Assembly (NCBI RefSeq): GCF_009712225.1
Contig: NZ_WASP01000006.1
Coordinates: 536,448 to 600,447 of the forward strand
Source: Desulfovibrio sp.
Lineage (GTDB): Bacteria > Desulfobacterota > Desulfovibrionia > Desulfovibrionales > Desulfovibrionaceae
Reading direction: 5' to 3'
DNA: 64,000 nt
Part shown: in pieces, positions 42,707 through 51,955 of the stretch
How positions within the stretch are numbered: position 1 is the stretch's first letter
How the letters are laid out: every line of letters starts with the position of its first letter
Notes under the pieces: model-generated
Told to the model about the DNA's origin: nothing
The model's database searches: none
Seen by the model: the letters and a program-made list of their open reading frames with translations, nothing else
Program-made: the position numbers and the translations under genes

Positions 42707-42919
42707 AGCTACTCCGCTTTGGAATATGGTCTCAAGTTCAGAATATGCCTTGTCGTAGGCTCAGCAGCTAACAAAACCCTGTAAATTGGATTCAGCGCCA
42801 GTGTAACCGCGCCGCCTGGCAGGCAGACGACGCAGCAGTTCAGGGCACACCAGATTCTGCACAGCAGCGCAGATCATGCATTGACGTGGGGGGAGTAGAA
42901 AACCTGTCCGACAGGACGA

Positions 42920-43684
42920 TTAAGTGTTATGGCTGCCCTCGCAGGCATTGATGATGCGGCAGGCTGCGCAGGCTGCGCCAAAGCCGTTGTCAATATTGGT
43001 TACGGTAACACCGCTGGCGCAGGAGGTGAGCATGCCCAGCAGGGCCGACAGCCCCGCAAACGAGGCGCCATAGCCAACAGATGTTGGCACGGCCACCACA
43101 GGTTGTGCCACCAGACCGCCCACTACGCTGGCAAGTGCGCCTTCCATGCCCGCAACCACAATTATGGCCCGTGCCGCGCGCACCTCTGGCAGGTTGTTGA
43201 GCAGGCGGTGGATGCCCGCAACACCCACATCGGCAAGAATTTTTGCCCGCACACCCAGCATGTGGCAGGTAACCTGCGCTTCTTCCGCCACTGGCAGGTC
43301 AGAAGTGCCCGCAGTTACAATGGCAACCGTGCCCTGCTTCCACGCAACAGGCTTTGTGATCAGGGTAAGGGTACGGCCAAGGGCGTTGTATTCCACCCCA
43401 GGGCATACCGACTGCACGTGGGCCGCCATGGCGTCGGAAACCCTGGTGGCAAGCACGTTGCTGTGGCTGCCCACACGGGCAAAAATTTCACCCACCTGTT
43501 CCGGCGTTTTGCCCTCGCCGTACACAACCTCAGGAAAGCCATTGCGTGAAGGGCGCTGCAGATCAAACTTTGTGTGCCCAAGATCAAGCACGGAGTTATC
43601 ACGCAGCAGATTCATGCCATCGGCAACAGAAACGCTGCCGTTGCTGATATCAGTAAGCAGTTTTTCCAGCGAACCACACGACAT
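42920..43684 (-). CDS. larB: Nickel-pincer cofactor biosynthesis protein LarB
   Basis: A 254-residue LarB: N-terminal LGHTKFDLQRPSRNGFPEVVYG near 34-55 (core QRPSRNGFPEVV), then the AIR-carboxylase-like part with TAGTSDLPVAEEA near 125-137, VAGMEGALASVVGGL near 176-190 and PTSVGYG near 199-205. LarB carboxylates and hydrolyses nicotinic acid adenine dinucleotide as the first step toward the pincer cofactor of lactate racemase and relatives. It follows larC by 24 bp. larA and larE are not in the window. A weak hairpin at 42903-42915 followed by TTTTCT may end the transcript. Confidence 0.9.
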   Translation of the reverse strand: MSCGSLEKLLTDISNGSVSVADGMNLLRDNSVLDLGHTKFDLQRPSRNGFPEVVYGEGKTPEQVGEIFARVGSHSNVLATRVSDAMAAHVQSVCPGVEYNALGRTLTLITKPVAWKQGTVAIVTAGTSDLPVAEEAQVTCHMLGVRAKILADVGVAGIHRLLNNLPEVRAARAIIVVAGMEGALASVVGGLVAQPVVAVPTSVGYGASFAGLSALLGMLTSCASGVTVTNIDNGFGAACAACRIINACEGSHNT

Positions 43685-43708
43685 TGTTAAACTCCAACCT
43701 TTGCGGGA

Positions 43709-45082
43709 TCAGTTGCCCGCAACCTTGCTGATGGCGGCGTATACCTCGGCGAGAGGTATACCGTGACGGCGCGCCAGCGCCTTGCAGTCTTCAAATTCGG
43801 GTTTTGAACGCAGCACCTTGCCGTGCAGCAGGGCCTGCTTGAGGCGCACGCTGCCCAGCGGCGTTGTTACGCTGGCAAAACTCTGTTCGAGCATGGCCTT
43901 TTCGTGCAAAAAAACCTTTACCCCAAGTGTGGTGGTATGCCGGAACAAAAGCTCAGTAAATCTGTCACGTTCGGCCTCGCCGCACACTACGGAAATGACA
44001 ACGCCCGGGCGGCTTTTTTTCATGATCACAGGCGTAAAATAGACATCGCCCGCGCCCTGTTCGATGATCATATCCATAGTTTCGGCCAGCAGCTCGCCGC
44101 TCATGTCGTCTATATTGCACTGCAGCAGACAGGCCCGGCTGCTGGCAGCATGGCCTGAGCCTGCATGCACTGGCTGCGCCAGTATGCCAGCCTGATCGAC
44201 CTCAACCTCGGCCAGCTCGACGCGCAGCATGTTGGGCCGCTCCACATTCGGGCGCTGCGACTGACGGTGGCCAATGCCGTACCCCGTTTTAAGAGTGGTC
44301 ATAACCGGGGCAGCGGTGATGGAACTTGCCAGAGTTGCCACAATGGCCGCCCCAGTGGGAGTTGTGGCCTCGTGCTCTACTCCGCCACGGCTGGTGGGCA
44401 GACCGTGCAGAATTTCGGCGGTTGCCGGGGCGGGCACGGGCATCATACCGTGGGCGCAGCGCACAAATCCGCTGCCAAGCTCAAGCGGCGAGGCCCAAAG
44501 GGCATCAACGCCCAGCGCGTGGTAACAGATGGCCGCGCCTACGATATCCACAATGGAATCGGTAGCACCCACCTCATGAAAATATACTTCTTCAAGCGGC
44601 TTGCCGTGCACCTTGGCCTCGGCCTCGGCTATGCGTTTGAAGATGCGTAGGCTTGTTTGCTTGACCGGGTCAGACAGCCCGCTTTGCATGATGATGGCCT
44701 CGATGGCGGCCAGATTTCTGTGCGGCAAATGCCCGCCGCTGCAATGCTTGTGATCATGCTCATGGTGGTGATCATGATCATGTTTGTGGCCGTGGTCATG
44801 CCCGTGCCCGTGATGGTGGTCATGGTGGTGACCATGGTCATGATGATGGTCATCTTCATGTTCGCCATGCTCGCCGTGGTCGCTGCCAAGCCGCACATGC
44901 ACCTGCATGCCCTGAATGCCGCTGCGCTGCCGGGGCTGACAATCAAGAGAAAACTCATCCTGAAGACCGAGCTTGGCGAGCTCGGCCTTCAGGTAGTCCG
45001 GGCTGACCCCAAGGTCGATCATGGCGGCAAGGTTCATGTCGCCGCTGATTCCGGCAAAGCAGTCGTAATAAAGAATTTTCAT
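43709..45082 (-). CDS. larC: Nickel-pincer cofactor nickel insertase LarC
   Basis: A 457-residue LarC, the CTP-dependent cyclometallase that inserts nickel into the pincer precursor. The start is the ATG at 45082, giving the family opening KILYYDCFAGISGDMNLAA. Residues 69-121 are a His/Asp/Gly-rich loop with roughly 27 His, likely a nickel store. VYFHEVGATDSIVDIVG near 165-181, LPTSRGGVEHEATTPTGAA and LQCNIDDMSGE follow. The protein is a single uninterrupted frame, unlike Lactobacillus, where larC is made by ribosomal frameshift. It is first in a larC-larB operon. Confidence 0.92.
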   Translation of the reverse strand: MKILYYDCFAGISGDMNLAAMIDLGVSPDYLKAELAKLGLQDEFSLDCQPRQRSGIQGMQVHVRLGSDHGEHGEHEDDHHHDHGHHHDHHHGHGHDHGHKHDHDHHHEHDHKHCSGGHLPHRNLAAIEAIIMQSGLSDPVKQTSLRIFKRIAEAEAKVHGKPLEEVYFHEVGATDSIVDIVGAAICYHALGVDALWASPLELGSGFVRCAHGMMPVPAPATAEILHGLPTSRGGVEHEATTPTGAAIVATLASSITAAPVMTTLKTGYGIGHRQSQRPNVERPNMLRVELAEVEVDQAGILAQPVHAGSGHAASSRACLLQCNIDDMSGELLAETMDMIIEQGAGDVYFTPVIMKKSRPGVVISVVCGEAERDRFTELLFRHTTTLGVKVFLHEKAMLEQSFASVTTPLGSVRLKQALLHGKVLRSKPEFEDCKALARRHGIPLAEVYAAISKVAGN

Positions 45083-45289
45083 AAAACCCCGGTCAAAAAA
45101 TGCTGTCCGGCAATACCCGGTTATGGCAGGCGCGGTTGCCCGGCAACCTTCCTGAATGGCAATATAAAAGCTTTGCGCCGCACAAGAAATAGCCAAAACA
45201 GCATAATTCTTGCCTGATCCTGTAATTTGGCAAAAAAACTACAGGCAGTACTACCTCCGGCACACCGTTCTGCGGCATGCCGGAGAAAT

Positions 45290-45826
45290 TTAGACGCTTT
45301 TGCCCATTTCGCAGGCCTGCGCCATACTGGGCAAAGCCTTGATCTCGCCCTTGTTCCACGCGCCCACGCCGTACACCACGCCCTTTTCAACCGAGCCTTC
45401 TATGCAGTAGGCAAAGCCCCTGAAGCATTCGATGGTTCTTTCCATGTGTGCAAGGTTGGTATCTGCGGCGGCAATAATGTAGTACATGCTCTTGTTTTTG
45501 ATTTCGGTATACCGGGCCACGGTTCTGTCTATGAGCGCCTTGATCTGGGCGCTTACAGAATAAAAATACACGGGTGAGGCCAGCACAAGCACATCGGCTT
45601 CAACCATTTTTTGCAGTATACCCGCCATGGCATCTTTCTGAACACAGACCCCGGCATGCTGCTGGCAATGTCCGCAGCCAAGACAGGGAGCAATTTTTTC
45701 GCCCTGCACCCATATCTTTTCCACGTTATGCCCGCTTTCCTGCGCGCCTGCCATAAACTGGTCGCAAAGAGTATCCGAATTGCCGCCCTTGCGCGGGCTG
45801 CCGCTCAAAATCAGTATATTTTTCAT
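45290..45826 (-). CDS. Iron-sulfur flavoprotein / NADPH-dependent FMN reductase family
   Basis: A 178-residue flavodoxin-like protein: ILSGSPRKGGNSDTL near 5-19 binds FMN phosphate; CLGCGHCQQHAGVC near 48-61 is the compact Cys motif of iron-sulfur flavoproteins (Isf); ASPVYFYSVSAQIKALIDR near 83-101 completes the fold. It lies 61 bp beyond the second aldo/keto reductase in the same direction. The start follows AAAGGAGCATC. It probably moves electrons between ferredoxin and small acceptors. An inverted repeat (CTCCGGCA, 45255-45285) lies just after the stop. Confidence 0.82.
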   Translation of the reverse strand: MKNILILSGSPRKGGNSDTLCDQFMAGAQESGHNVEKIWVQGEKIAPCLGCGHCQQHAGVCVQKDAMAGILQKMVEADVLVLASPVYFYSVSAQIKALIDRTVARYTEIKNKSMYYIIAAADTNLAHMERTIECFRGFAYCIEGSVEKGVVYGVGAWNKGEIKALPSMAQACEMGKSV

Positions 45827-45887
45827 AATGATGCTCCTTTACGCTGTGCGCAAGGCTGAATTTACCCAAAGTTACAGGGACCGCAGA

Positions 45888-47045
45888 TCAGGCTCTGGTT
45901 GGCCTTTCACTTGGCAAACCCGGCCCGCTGTCAAAGGCCTTTGAAACTTCCTGCATGAATGCAGATACTTCCAGATGCTGGGGGCACACTTCCTCGCAGG
46001 CGCGGCAGGCAATGCAGTCCTGGGCCTTGCCGTGCTTGGCGGCCATGTTGAGGTAGTAGACATACTGGCTTGAATGATTGCTTGAAGTAGCCCGCCGCGA
46101 GCTGTTGTACAGCGCAAAGTAGTCTGGAATGGGAATATCGCTTGGGCAGTGTTCCACACAGTAGCGGCAGTTTGTACAGGCAACGGCCGTATCGGCATTT
46201 ATGATATCCACAGCCTGACGGATTATTTCGTGTTCTTCTTCATTGAGCGGCGTAAAATCAGCCATGTAGGCGGTGTTATCCAGCAGCTGATCCATGGTGC
46301 TCATGCCGCTGAGCACAAGCATCACGCCCTCAAGACCCGCAGCATAGCGTATGGCCCATGAGGGAATGCTGGCCGTGGGGTTGTATCCTTTCATCAGGGC
46401 CGCGGCCTTTTCCGGCAAAACGGCGAGGCTGCCGCCCTTGCACGGTTCCATCACGATAATGGGCAGATTGTACTTGCGCGCAACCTCATAACAGCGGCGT
46501 GACTGGATGCCGGGGTTTTCCCAATCGATGTAGTTGATCTGCAACTGCACAAAATCCAGATCCTGGTGGTGCAGGGCAAGGATTTCTTCCAGCAGTTCGG
46601 GCGTATCGTGAAACGACATGCCAAGCTGACGGATGAGCCCATCATGCTTTTTACGCAGCACAAAGTCGAAGCAGTTATACTTTTTTGCCTGTGCGTACGA
46701 GCTTACGCCGAGGTTGTGCAGCAAGTAGTAGTCAAAAAAATCCACGCCACATTTTTCAAGCTGTTCGTCAAAAATATTCTGCTGGTCCTGCTCTGTCTTG
46801 AGCATACGGGGCGGCAGCTTGGTGGCAAGCTTGAAGGCCTCGCGCGGGTGACGCTTGACCAGAGCCTCGCGCACAAACTGCTCGCTGTGATAGGCATGGT
46901 AGGGCAATGCCGTGTCAAAGTACGAAAAACCCCGGGCAAGAAACGTATCGACCATGCGGTTCATCTGCTCCAGATCAACCGAAGTCTGGTCGTTGGCGTC
47001 CAACAGGGGCAACCGCATACAGCCAAAGCCAAGTTTCCTGATCAT
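45888..47045 (-). CDS. Cytoplasmic aldo/keto reductase with C-terminal ferredoxin domain
   Basis: A 385-residue paralogue of 41297-42706 without the Tat signal. GFGCMRLPLLD near 6-16, FDTALPYHAYHSE, DYYLLHNLG, and RYAAGLEGVMLVLSGMS are shared or equivalent. The Fe-S region has CTNCRYCVEHCPSDIP near 301-316 and CIACRACEEVCPQHLE near 352-367. It is divergent from an AraC regulator and probably controlled by it. Proteins of this kind are common in anaerobes; the substrate is unknown. Confidence 0.82.
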   Translation of the reverse strand: MIRKLGFGCMRLPLLDANDQTSVDLEQMNRMVDTFLARGFSYFDTALPYHAYHSEQFVREALVKRHPREAFKLATKLPPRMLKTEQDQQNIFDEQLEKCGVDFFDYYLLHNLGVSSYAQAKKYNCFDFVLRKKHDGLIRQLGMSFHDTPELLEEILALHHQDLDFVQLQINYIDWENPGIQSRRCYEVARKYNLPIIVMEPCKGGSLAVLPEKAAALMKGYNPTASIPSWAIRYAAGLEGVMLVLSGMSTMDQLLDNTAYMADFTPLNEEEHEIIRQAVDIINADTAVACTNCRYCVEHCPSDIPIPDYFALYNSSRRATSSNHSSQYVYYLNMAAKHGKAQDCIACRACEEVCPQHLEVSAFMQEVSKAFDSGPGLPSERPTRA

Positions 47046-47347
47046 AGGTGTCGGCCCTTTGTGGTTTTGTTCGTTTTCTGGCTGCGGTCAGATATGCTCT
47101 TGCGCAGCGCTCTACGTTGTCGGCTCAAACCCGCTGCAGGGCAGCCAGACTGGAACCTGCCGCAAGTACTTATCCATTTGCGGCGCACACGCCACCTCAT
47201 TTGTGCGGCTTCTTTTCTTTTACGGGCCCAAGACAGAAGCGGATAGACAAATTCTCTTAAATTATTGCCTGATTGTACGAGGTTCACATATTTTGTGTTG
47301 TTTCGGCCTGGCTGTATCTGTTAAAGGACAAAAAAACGGAGACAACC
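47046..47347. other. Divergent promoter region between aldo/keto reductase and AraC genes
   Basis: 302 bp with no supported gene. Promoters for both directions must lie here; I could not single out an AraC operator. Confidence 0.5.
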
Positions 47348-48313
47348 ATGCACGCACAGCCCCACGAAAAATGCGACCTTCTGTCCATACAGCGCCAGAC
47401 GCTGGCTAACAGCATTGCACGCTGGACAGAGACAACCCACCGGCTTGAAACAAGCGTGCCGGGTTTGCTGCTGGTGCGATACGAAGCCCCTACCCAGCCC
47501 AGCAGCGGCGTATATGAACCGTGCATCTGCCTGGTCGCTCAGGGCGCCAAACGGGTGGTGCTGGGCGATGACGAGTACGTGTACGACGCAAACCATTACC
47601 TGATCTCGTCTGTGGGCCTGCCCGTTGTGGCCAATGTGGTAGAAGCCAGCCCCGAGGTTCCGTTGCTGGGGCTGGCGCTCAAGCTCGACATGCGCATGTT
47701 GGCCCAGATGCTGGTGGACAGCAACCTGCCAGCCAGCCGCCCCGTCAGCCGTGCAAGCTGTTCCGGGCGTGGCATGCGCGTGAACGAGGTGAGCATGCCC
47801 CTGCTCAACGCCTTTCAGCGCCTGCTCGACCTGCTCGACAACCCGCACGATGTGCCTGTGCTCTCGCCTCTCATCCACAAAGAGATTCTTTACCGTTTGC
47901 TGGTGGGCGAACAGGGGCACTATCTGCGCCAGCTTGTGTCAACCGGCAGTCATGGTTTTCAGATAGCCAGAGCCATTGACTGGCTCAAAAACAATTTTAT
48001 CCAGCCCCTCAAGATCGACAGCCTTGCACGGCAGATAGGCATGAGCACGTCTACCTTTCACTACCATTTTCGCGCCATGACCAGTATGAGCCCGTTGCAG
48101 TACCAAAAATGGATGCGGCTGCACGAGGCCCGCCGGCTCATGTTTATGGAGCATCTGGACGCCACCAGCGCGGCTTTTCAGGTGGGATACGAAAGCCCCT
48201 CCCAGTTCAGCCGCGAATACCGCCGCCAGTTTGGCACACCGCCTCTGCGTGATATAAAAAACCTCCACAGCAGCCAGCCCGACGCACCCTCTGCGGAATC
48301 TGCCACGGCCTGA
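47348..48313 (+). CDS. AraC family transcriptional regulator
   Basis: A 321-residue regulator; the ATG at 47348 follows CGGAGACAACC and an upstream open frame is ignored. The N-terminal AraC_N-type domain spans about 20-180 (YEPCICLVAQGAKRVVLGDD). The C-terminal double helix-turn-helix reads IDSLARQIGMSTSTFHYHF near 240-258 and AAFQVGYESPSQFSREYRRQFG near 283-304. The layout resembles YqhC, which activates an aldo/keto reductase in E. coli, and here too the divergent gene is an aldo/keto reductase. Confidence 0.87.
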   Translation: MHAQPHEKCDLLSIQRQTLANSIARWTETTHRLETSVPGLLLVRYEAPTQPSSGVYEPCICLVAQGAKRVVLGDDEYVYDANHYLISSVGLPVVANVVEASPEVPLLGLALKLDMRMLAQMLVDSNLPASRPVSRASCSGRGMRVNEVSMPLLNAFQRLLDLLDNPHDVPVLSPLIHKEILYRLLVGEQGHYLRQLVSTGSHGFQIARAIDWLKNNFIQPLKIDSLARQIGMSTSTFHYHFRAMTSMSPLQYQKWMRLHEARRLMFMEHLDATSAAFQVGYESPSQFSREYRRQFGTPPLRDIKNLHSSQPDAPSAESATA

Positions 48314-48378
48314 ACTGCACCGGCATTTCATGCCCTGTTTGCTGTCGGGCATTGTGTGAGAGTTATTCGACACACTTC

Positions 48379-48401
48379 AAATTGATATTGACTTTCAATT
48401 T
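48379..48401 (+). promoter_or_regulatory. Fur-like box upstream of the MoxR gene
   Basis: AAATTGA and TCAATTT form perfect 7-bp inverted arms around nine bases. The inner GATATTGACTTTCAATTTC matches 13 of 19 positions of the classical Fur consensus. It lies about 95 bp upstream of the ATPase gene in an AT-rich stretch that could be its promoter. Confidence 0.4.
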
Positions 48402-48493
48402 CTTTTATTACATTTTCTTCCTGCCATGGTCGCGCTGATCACAAACTGGTCTGCGCCCATACGCCGCACCACACACCCAATTCAGGAAGAACA

Positions 48494-49486
48494 ATGACAC
48501 CCTCTCAGGTTATCTCAGCCTTGCAAACGCTCACTCACATCCGGCAGCCGGTTTTCTTGTGGGGAGCGCCCGGTATCGGCAAAAGCCAGATAGTTTCTCA
48601 GGTTGCCGCCATACACGATCTTGAACTGCGCGACATTCGCGCGGTTCTGCTTGATCCCGTTGATTTGCGCGGCCTGCCCCGCCTTAGCGACCAGGGTACT
48701 GCCGTGTGGTGCCCCCCATCATTTTTACCCGGCCCCAGCGATGCCCCACAGGGAGTGCTGTTTCTGGACGAACTGAACGCCGCCCCGCCGCTGGTGCAGG
48801 CGGCCTGCTATCAGCTCATTCTCGACCGTGCCATTGGCGAATACCGGCTGCCTGACGGCTGGTGCATAGTAGCCGCCGGCAACCGCGAAAAGGACAAGGC
48901 GGTTTCTTACCGCATGCCATCGGCGCTGGCCAACCGCATGGTACATCTGGAATTTGACACCAGCCTCGACGACTGGCTTACCTGGGCGCAGAACGCAGGT
49001 ATTCGCCGCGAGGTCTGCGCATTTTTGCGCTTCCGCCCCCGCCTGCTGCACGACTTTGACCCCCAACGGGCAGAAAAGGCCTTTGCCTCACCCCGTTCGT
49101 GGGAATTTGTATCGCGCATTCTCGATGCCCAGCCCGCTCAGGACGTCGAGTACGAGCTGTTTCAGGGCACGGTGGGCCCTGCCGCAGCGGCGGAATTCAT
49201 GGGTTTTTTGTCTGTCTGGCGTGAGCTGCCAACCGTAGACTCCATACTGGCAGACCCCAGCGAAGCAGAGGTGCCGCAAGAACCGGCAGCGCTCTACGCC
49301 ACCTGCGAGGCCCTGAGCTTGCGGGCAACAAAAGACACCATGGACGCTCTTACCGCCTATGCCGAACGCCTGCCTGCGGAATTCAGCGTGCTGCTCATGC
49401 GCGATGCCGTCTGCCAGAATACGGAAGTGGTGCACACGTCAGCCTTTAGCCGCTGGGCAGAAAAAAACGCTGAGGTACTACTTTAA
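48494..49486 (+). CDS. MoxR-type AAA+ ATPase
   Basis: A 330-residue ATPase. Walker A is GAPGIGKS (24-31), Walker B GVLFLDELNAAPP near 89-101, sensor IVAAGNREKDKAV near 121-133 and an arginine-finger region SALANRMVHLEF. MoxR proteins act as chaperones that load cofactors or activate VWA-domain partners. The next gene, 2 bp away, encodes such a VWA protein. The start follows AGGAAGAACA. Confidence 0.85.
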   Translation: MTPSQVISALQTLTHIRQPVFLWGAPGIGKSQIVSQVAAIHDLELRDIRAVLLDPVDLRGLPRLSDQGTAVWCPPSFLPGPSDAPQGVLFLDELNAAPPLVQAACYQLILDRAIGEYRLPDGWCIVAAGNREKDKAVSYRMPSALANRMVHLEFDTSLDDWLTWAQNAGIRREVCAFLRFRPRLLHDFDPQRAEKAFASPRSWEFVSRILDAQPAQDVEYELFQGTVGPAAAAEFMGFLSVWRELPTVDSILADPSEAEVPQEPAALYATCEALSLRATKDTMDALTAYAERLPAEFSVLLMRDAVCQNTEVVHTSAFSRWAEKNAEVLL

Positions 49487-49488
49487 CT

Positions 49489-50904
49489 ATGCGCGCCAAC
49501 CAACTACCGGCGCAGAGTCCCGCAGGTGCCAAATCCGCTGTGACCGCATACATAGAGGCAGAACACCGCATTACACGGGCGCGGGCATCCCTGGTTATGG
49601 AGCACCCATTTTTTGGCTCCCTGGCCCTGCGTCTGCGCCTCAAGGCCGACCCTGCCTGCGCGGACATGTGGACAGACGGCAAAACCCTTGCCTACAACCC
49701 GGCCTTTGCCGCCGCCCTATCGCCAGACTCGCTGGTAGGAGCCATGGCGCACGAGGTTCTGCATCTGGCCTTTGGGCACCACCTGCGCCGCAAAGGGCGC
49801 GATGCGGCACAGTGGAACCGCGCCTGTGATCTGGCAATCAACCACATCCTGCTCGAATCAGACTTTACCCTGCCTCAAGGGTTTGCGCACAACCCTGCGT
49901 ATGCTGGCATGAATGCGGACGAGATATTTGAAGCTCTGGCAAGCCTGCAGGAAGCGCCAGAAAACAAGGGGGCCAAAAGCGCGCAGGCCGCACAAGGCAC
50001 TGAAAAGGCCGAGGGTGCGGGATCTGCCGGTTTTGAGGGCGGCAAGCAGACAGAACCTGCCGCACAACCTCAAAACCCGCAGGGCGACAGGCAGCAGGAC
50101 AAGCAGCAAAATTCCCCGGACCCGCAGGCTGCAGCGGGCAGCAAGGCCGCAGATAAAGACCGCGGAAAGCCAGAACAGTCAGAAGGCAAAACAAACTTTA
50201 CCGGCGAGGTGGCAGACCACCCCGATGCCCAGGGCGCTCAGAACGATCAGGCACTCAAGGCCGCCAAGCAGGAGGCTGACATAGCCATGATGCAGGCCCT
50301 GCAACGCGCGCGTCACATGGGCAGCATGCCCGCCGGTCTTGCCCGTCAGCTCAACTATGCATGGCGGCCAAAACTAGACTGGAAAGCTCTGTTGCAACGT
50401 TTTTTGGAACAGTGCGCGCAAAACGATTATTCCTGGGCCAGCCCCAACCGCCGCTATCTGTACCAGAATATTTACCTGCCCGCACGTCGCGAGGCCCGTC
50501 TGCCCCACGTGGCATTGGCTGTTGACTGTTCCGGCTCTGTGGACGAGCAGGCGCTCGCCATGTTCTGCGCGGAACTCACAAGCGTACTTGATGCTTACGA
50601 CACCACGTTGACCTTGCTGTTTCACGATACCAGGGTGCAAAAAAGCATCACCCTCACGCGCACGGACATGCCAGCCACCCTCAATCCCGTTGGCGGCGGT
50701 GGCACAGATTACAGACCTGTCTGCGCGCACATTGAAGATGAAAACCTGCAGCCCACATGCCTCATCTGGTTTACCGACCTTGAATGCAACCGCTACCCCG
50801 CCGAGCCGGAATACCCGGTGCTGTGGGTCTGCACCGCACCGCATGAAGAACAGCCGCCATTTGGGCAGGTGCTGTACCTCACCACAGCAGCTGGCGCGGC
50901 ATAA
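49489..50904 (+). CDS. Putative metallopeptidase with VWA-like domain (DUF2201 type)
   Basis: A 471-residue protein in three parts. Residues 25-160: a peptidase-like domain with HEVLHLAFGHHLRR, the H88-E-x-x-H92 zinc motif and H98. Residues 165-260: a low-complexity linker rich in Ala, Gln, Lys and Pro. Residues 340-471: a VWA-like domain with DCSGS (Asp346, Ser348, Ser350, the MIDAS start) and GGGGTDYRP. It pairs with the MoxR ATPase as in other bacteria. Function unknown; protein maturation or metal-centre assembly is a fair guess. Confidence 0.82.
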   Translation: MRANQLPAQSPAGAKSAVTAYIEAEHRITRARASLVMEHPFFGSLALRLRLKADPACADMWTDGKTLAYNPAFAAALSPDSLVGAMAHEVLHLAFGHHLRRKGRDAAQWNRACDLAINHILLESDFTLPQGFAHNPAYAGMNADEIFEALASLQEAPENKGAKSAQAAQGTEKAEGAGSAGFEGGKQTEPAAQPQNPQGDRQQDKQQNSPDPQAAAGSKAADKDRGKPEQSEGKTNFTGEVADHPDAQGAQNDQALKAAKQEADIAMMQALQRARHMGSMPAGLARQLNYAWRPKLDWKALLQRFLEQCAQNDYSWASPNRRYLYQNIYLPARREARLPHVALAVDCSGSVDEQALAMFCAELTSVLDAYDTTLTLLFHDTRVQKSITLTRTDMPATLNPVGGGGTDYRPVCAHIEDENLQPTCLIWFTDLECNRYPAEPEYPVLWVCTAPHEEQPPFGQVLYLTTAAGAA

Positions 50905-50976
50905 GCCCCGCACGGCATCGGGGTGTAAGCACTGTCTGGCAAACGCTGCCGAGTACAGGCAGCGCAAGGAGAATGC

Positions 50977-51453
50977 ATGATTATTGAATGGAAAATCACA
51001 AAAAAACGCGGCTACTTCAGACCTGCTTTGCACTACAGCGTGCGGCTAGAAGACCACGAAAAAGCATTGGCCCTGCCCATTGTGAGCATTGTTTCAGACA
51101 TTCCGCAGCCGGAAGAAGACCGGCAGGATTACTGCTACCCCGGTCTTTTTGAGCGTGCGGCAGGTTACACGCCCACACGCTTTTACACTCTTGAGGCACC
51201 CTCGCACAAAGGACATTCGTGGACGCGCTGCCTGATTCTGCCCTGGCGTGCAGCTAACGAATACCCTGAAGTTGAGCAGTCGTTTCAACGCCTGCGTGAT
51301 GTCCTTGAGGCCGAAATAGAAAAGGCCGACAACAGCCAGCCCATGAATGAGAACGGCAGCGTTCAGACATCGGCGGCCGCCAAGGTAATGCTGGCCCCTA
51401 ACCTGCTGGCAGAACGCCTTTTGCGCCTCGCCAGCAACGCCCAGGCAAGTTGA
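50977..51453 (+). CDS. Conserved-looking small protein downstream of the MoxR pair
   Basis: A 158-residue soluble protein starting behind AAGGAGAATGC. It begins MIIEWKITKKRGYFRPALHY and includes SHKGHSWTRCLILPWRA near 75-91. It lies 72 bp behind the VWA gene in the same direction, so it is probably the third member of that operon. No motif recognised. Confidence 0.65.
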   Translation: MIIEWKITKKRGYFRPALHYSVRLEDHEKALALPIVSIVSDIPQPEEDRQDYCYPGLFERAAGYTPTRFYTLEAPSHKGHSWTRCLILPWRAANEYPEVEQSFQRLRDVLEAEIEKADNSQPMNENGSVQTSAAAKVMLAPNLLAERLLRLASNAQAS

Positions 51454-51955
51454 ACGCAGGCTGCTCTGTAACTGTAATTGCAATTAAATTACGATACCAA
51501 CAGATGCATCGGAAAATTGAATACAATAACTGTTCAACATCGCATCTTTTTTGAAACAGACATGTATTAAATTAAGCTACATGCCTTTTACGGCTCAACC
51601 CTGATTAGCAACCATCCACGCAAACAAATTTATAAAAAGTTTAATACGCTGAAATAAATCATAAATTTATTACATAACAAATCATTAAAAACATATTACA
51701 CCTGTTTTTATTATTCTTTTTTATTCGCCACGTTGCAGTTTTTATATATTTGAATTTTGACATGATTTATTTATGGCAGTAATAATTAGCACAAAACAAA
51801 TCCATACTTTCCCCCTACTGCTCCAAAAGATTACGATGCAATAAAATTACCTGCAATGCCATGCCATTGCCAGTATTTTCATGCATCGTACATACTGTAC
51901 CCATATTCGGTTTCCCCAAACTGACAGCGTGCCATAGACCCATTGTGAGTTAGCT
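51454..51955. other. Long AT-rich intergenic region before the hybrid kinase gene
   Basis: 502 bp, markedly AT-rich, with no supported gene and several A/T runs. It probably holds the kinase promoter; no specific site or hairpin was picked out with confidence. Confidence 0.5.

Noticed and set aside
44740..44880. Simple CATGATCATGGTC-like repeat as a satellite or CRISPR-like array
   Set aside because: It is the His-codon stretch of larC; units are irregular and in frame, with no spacers.
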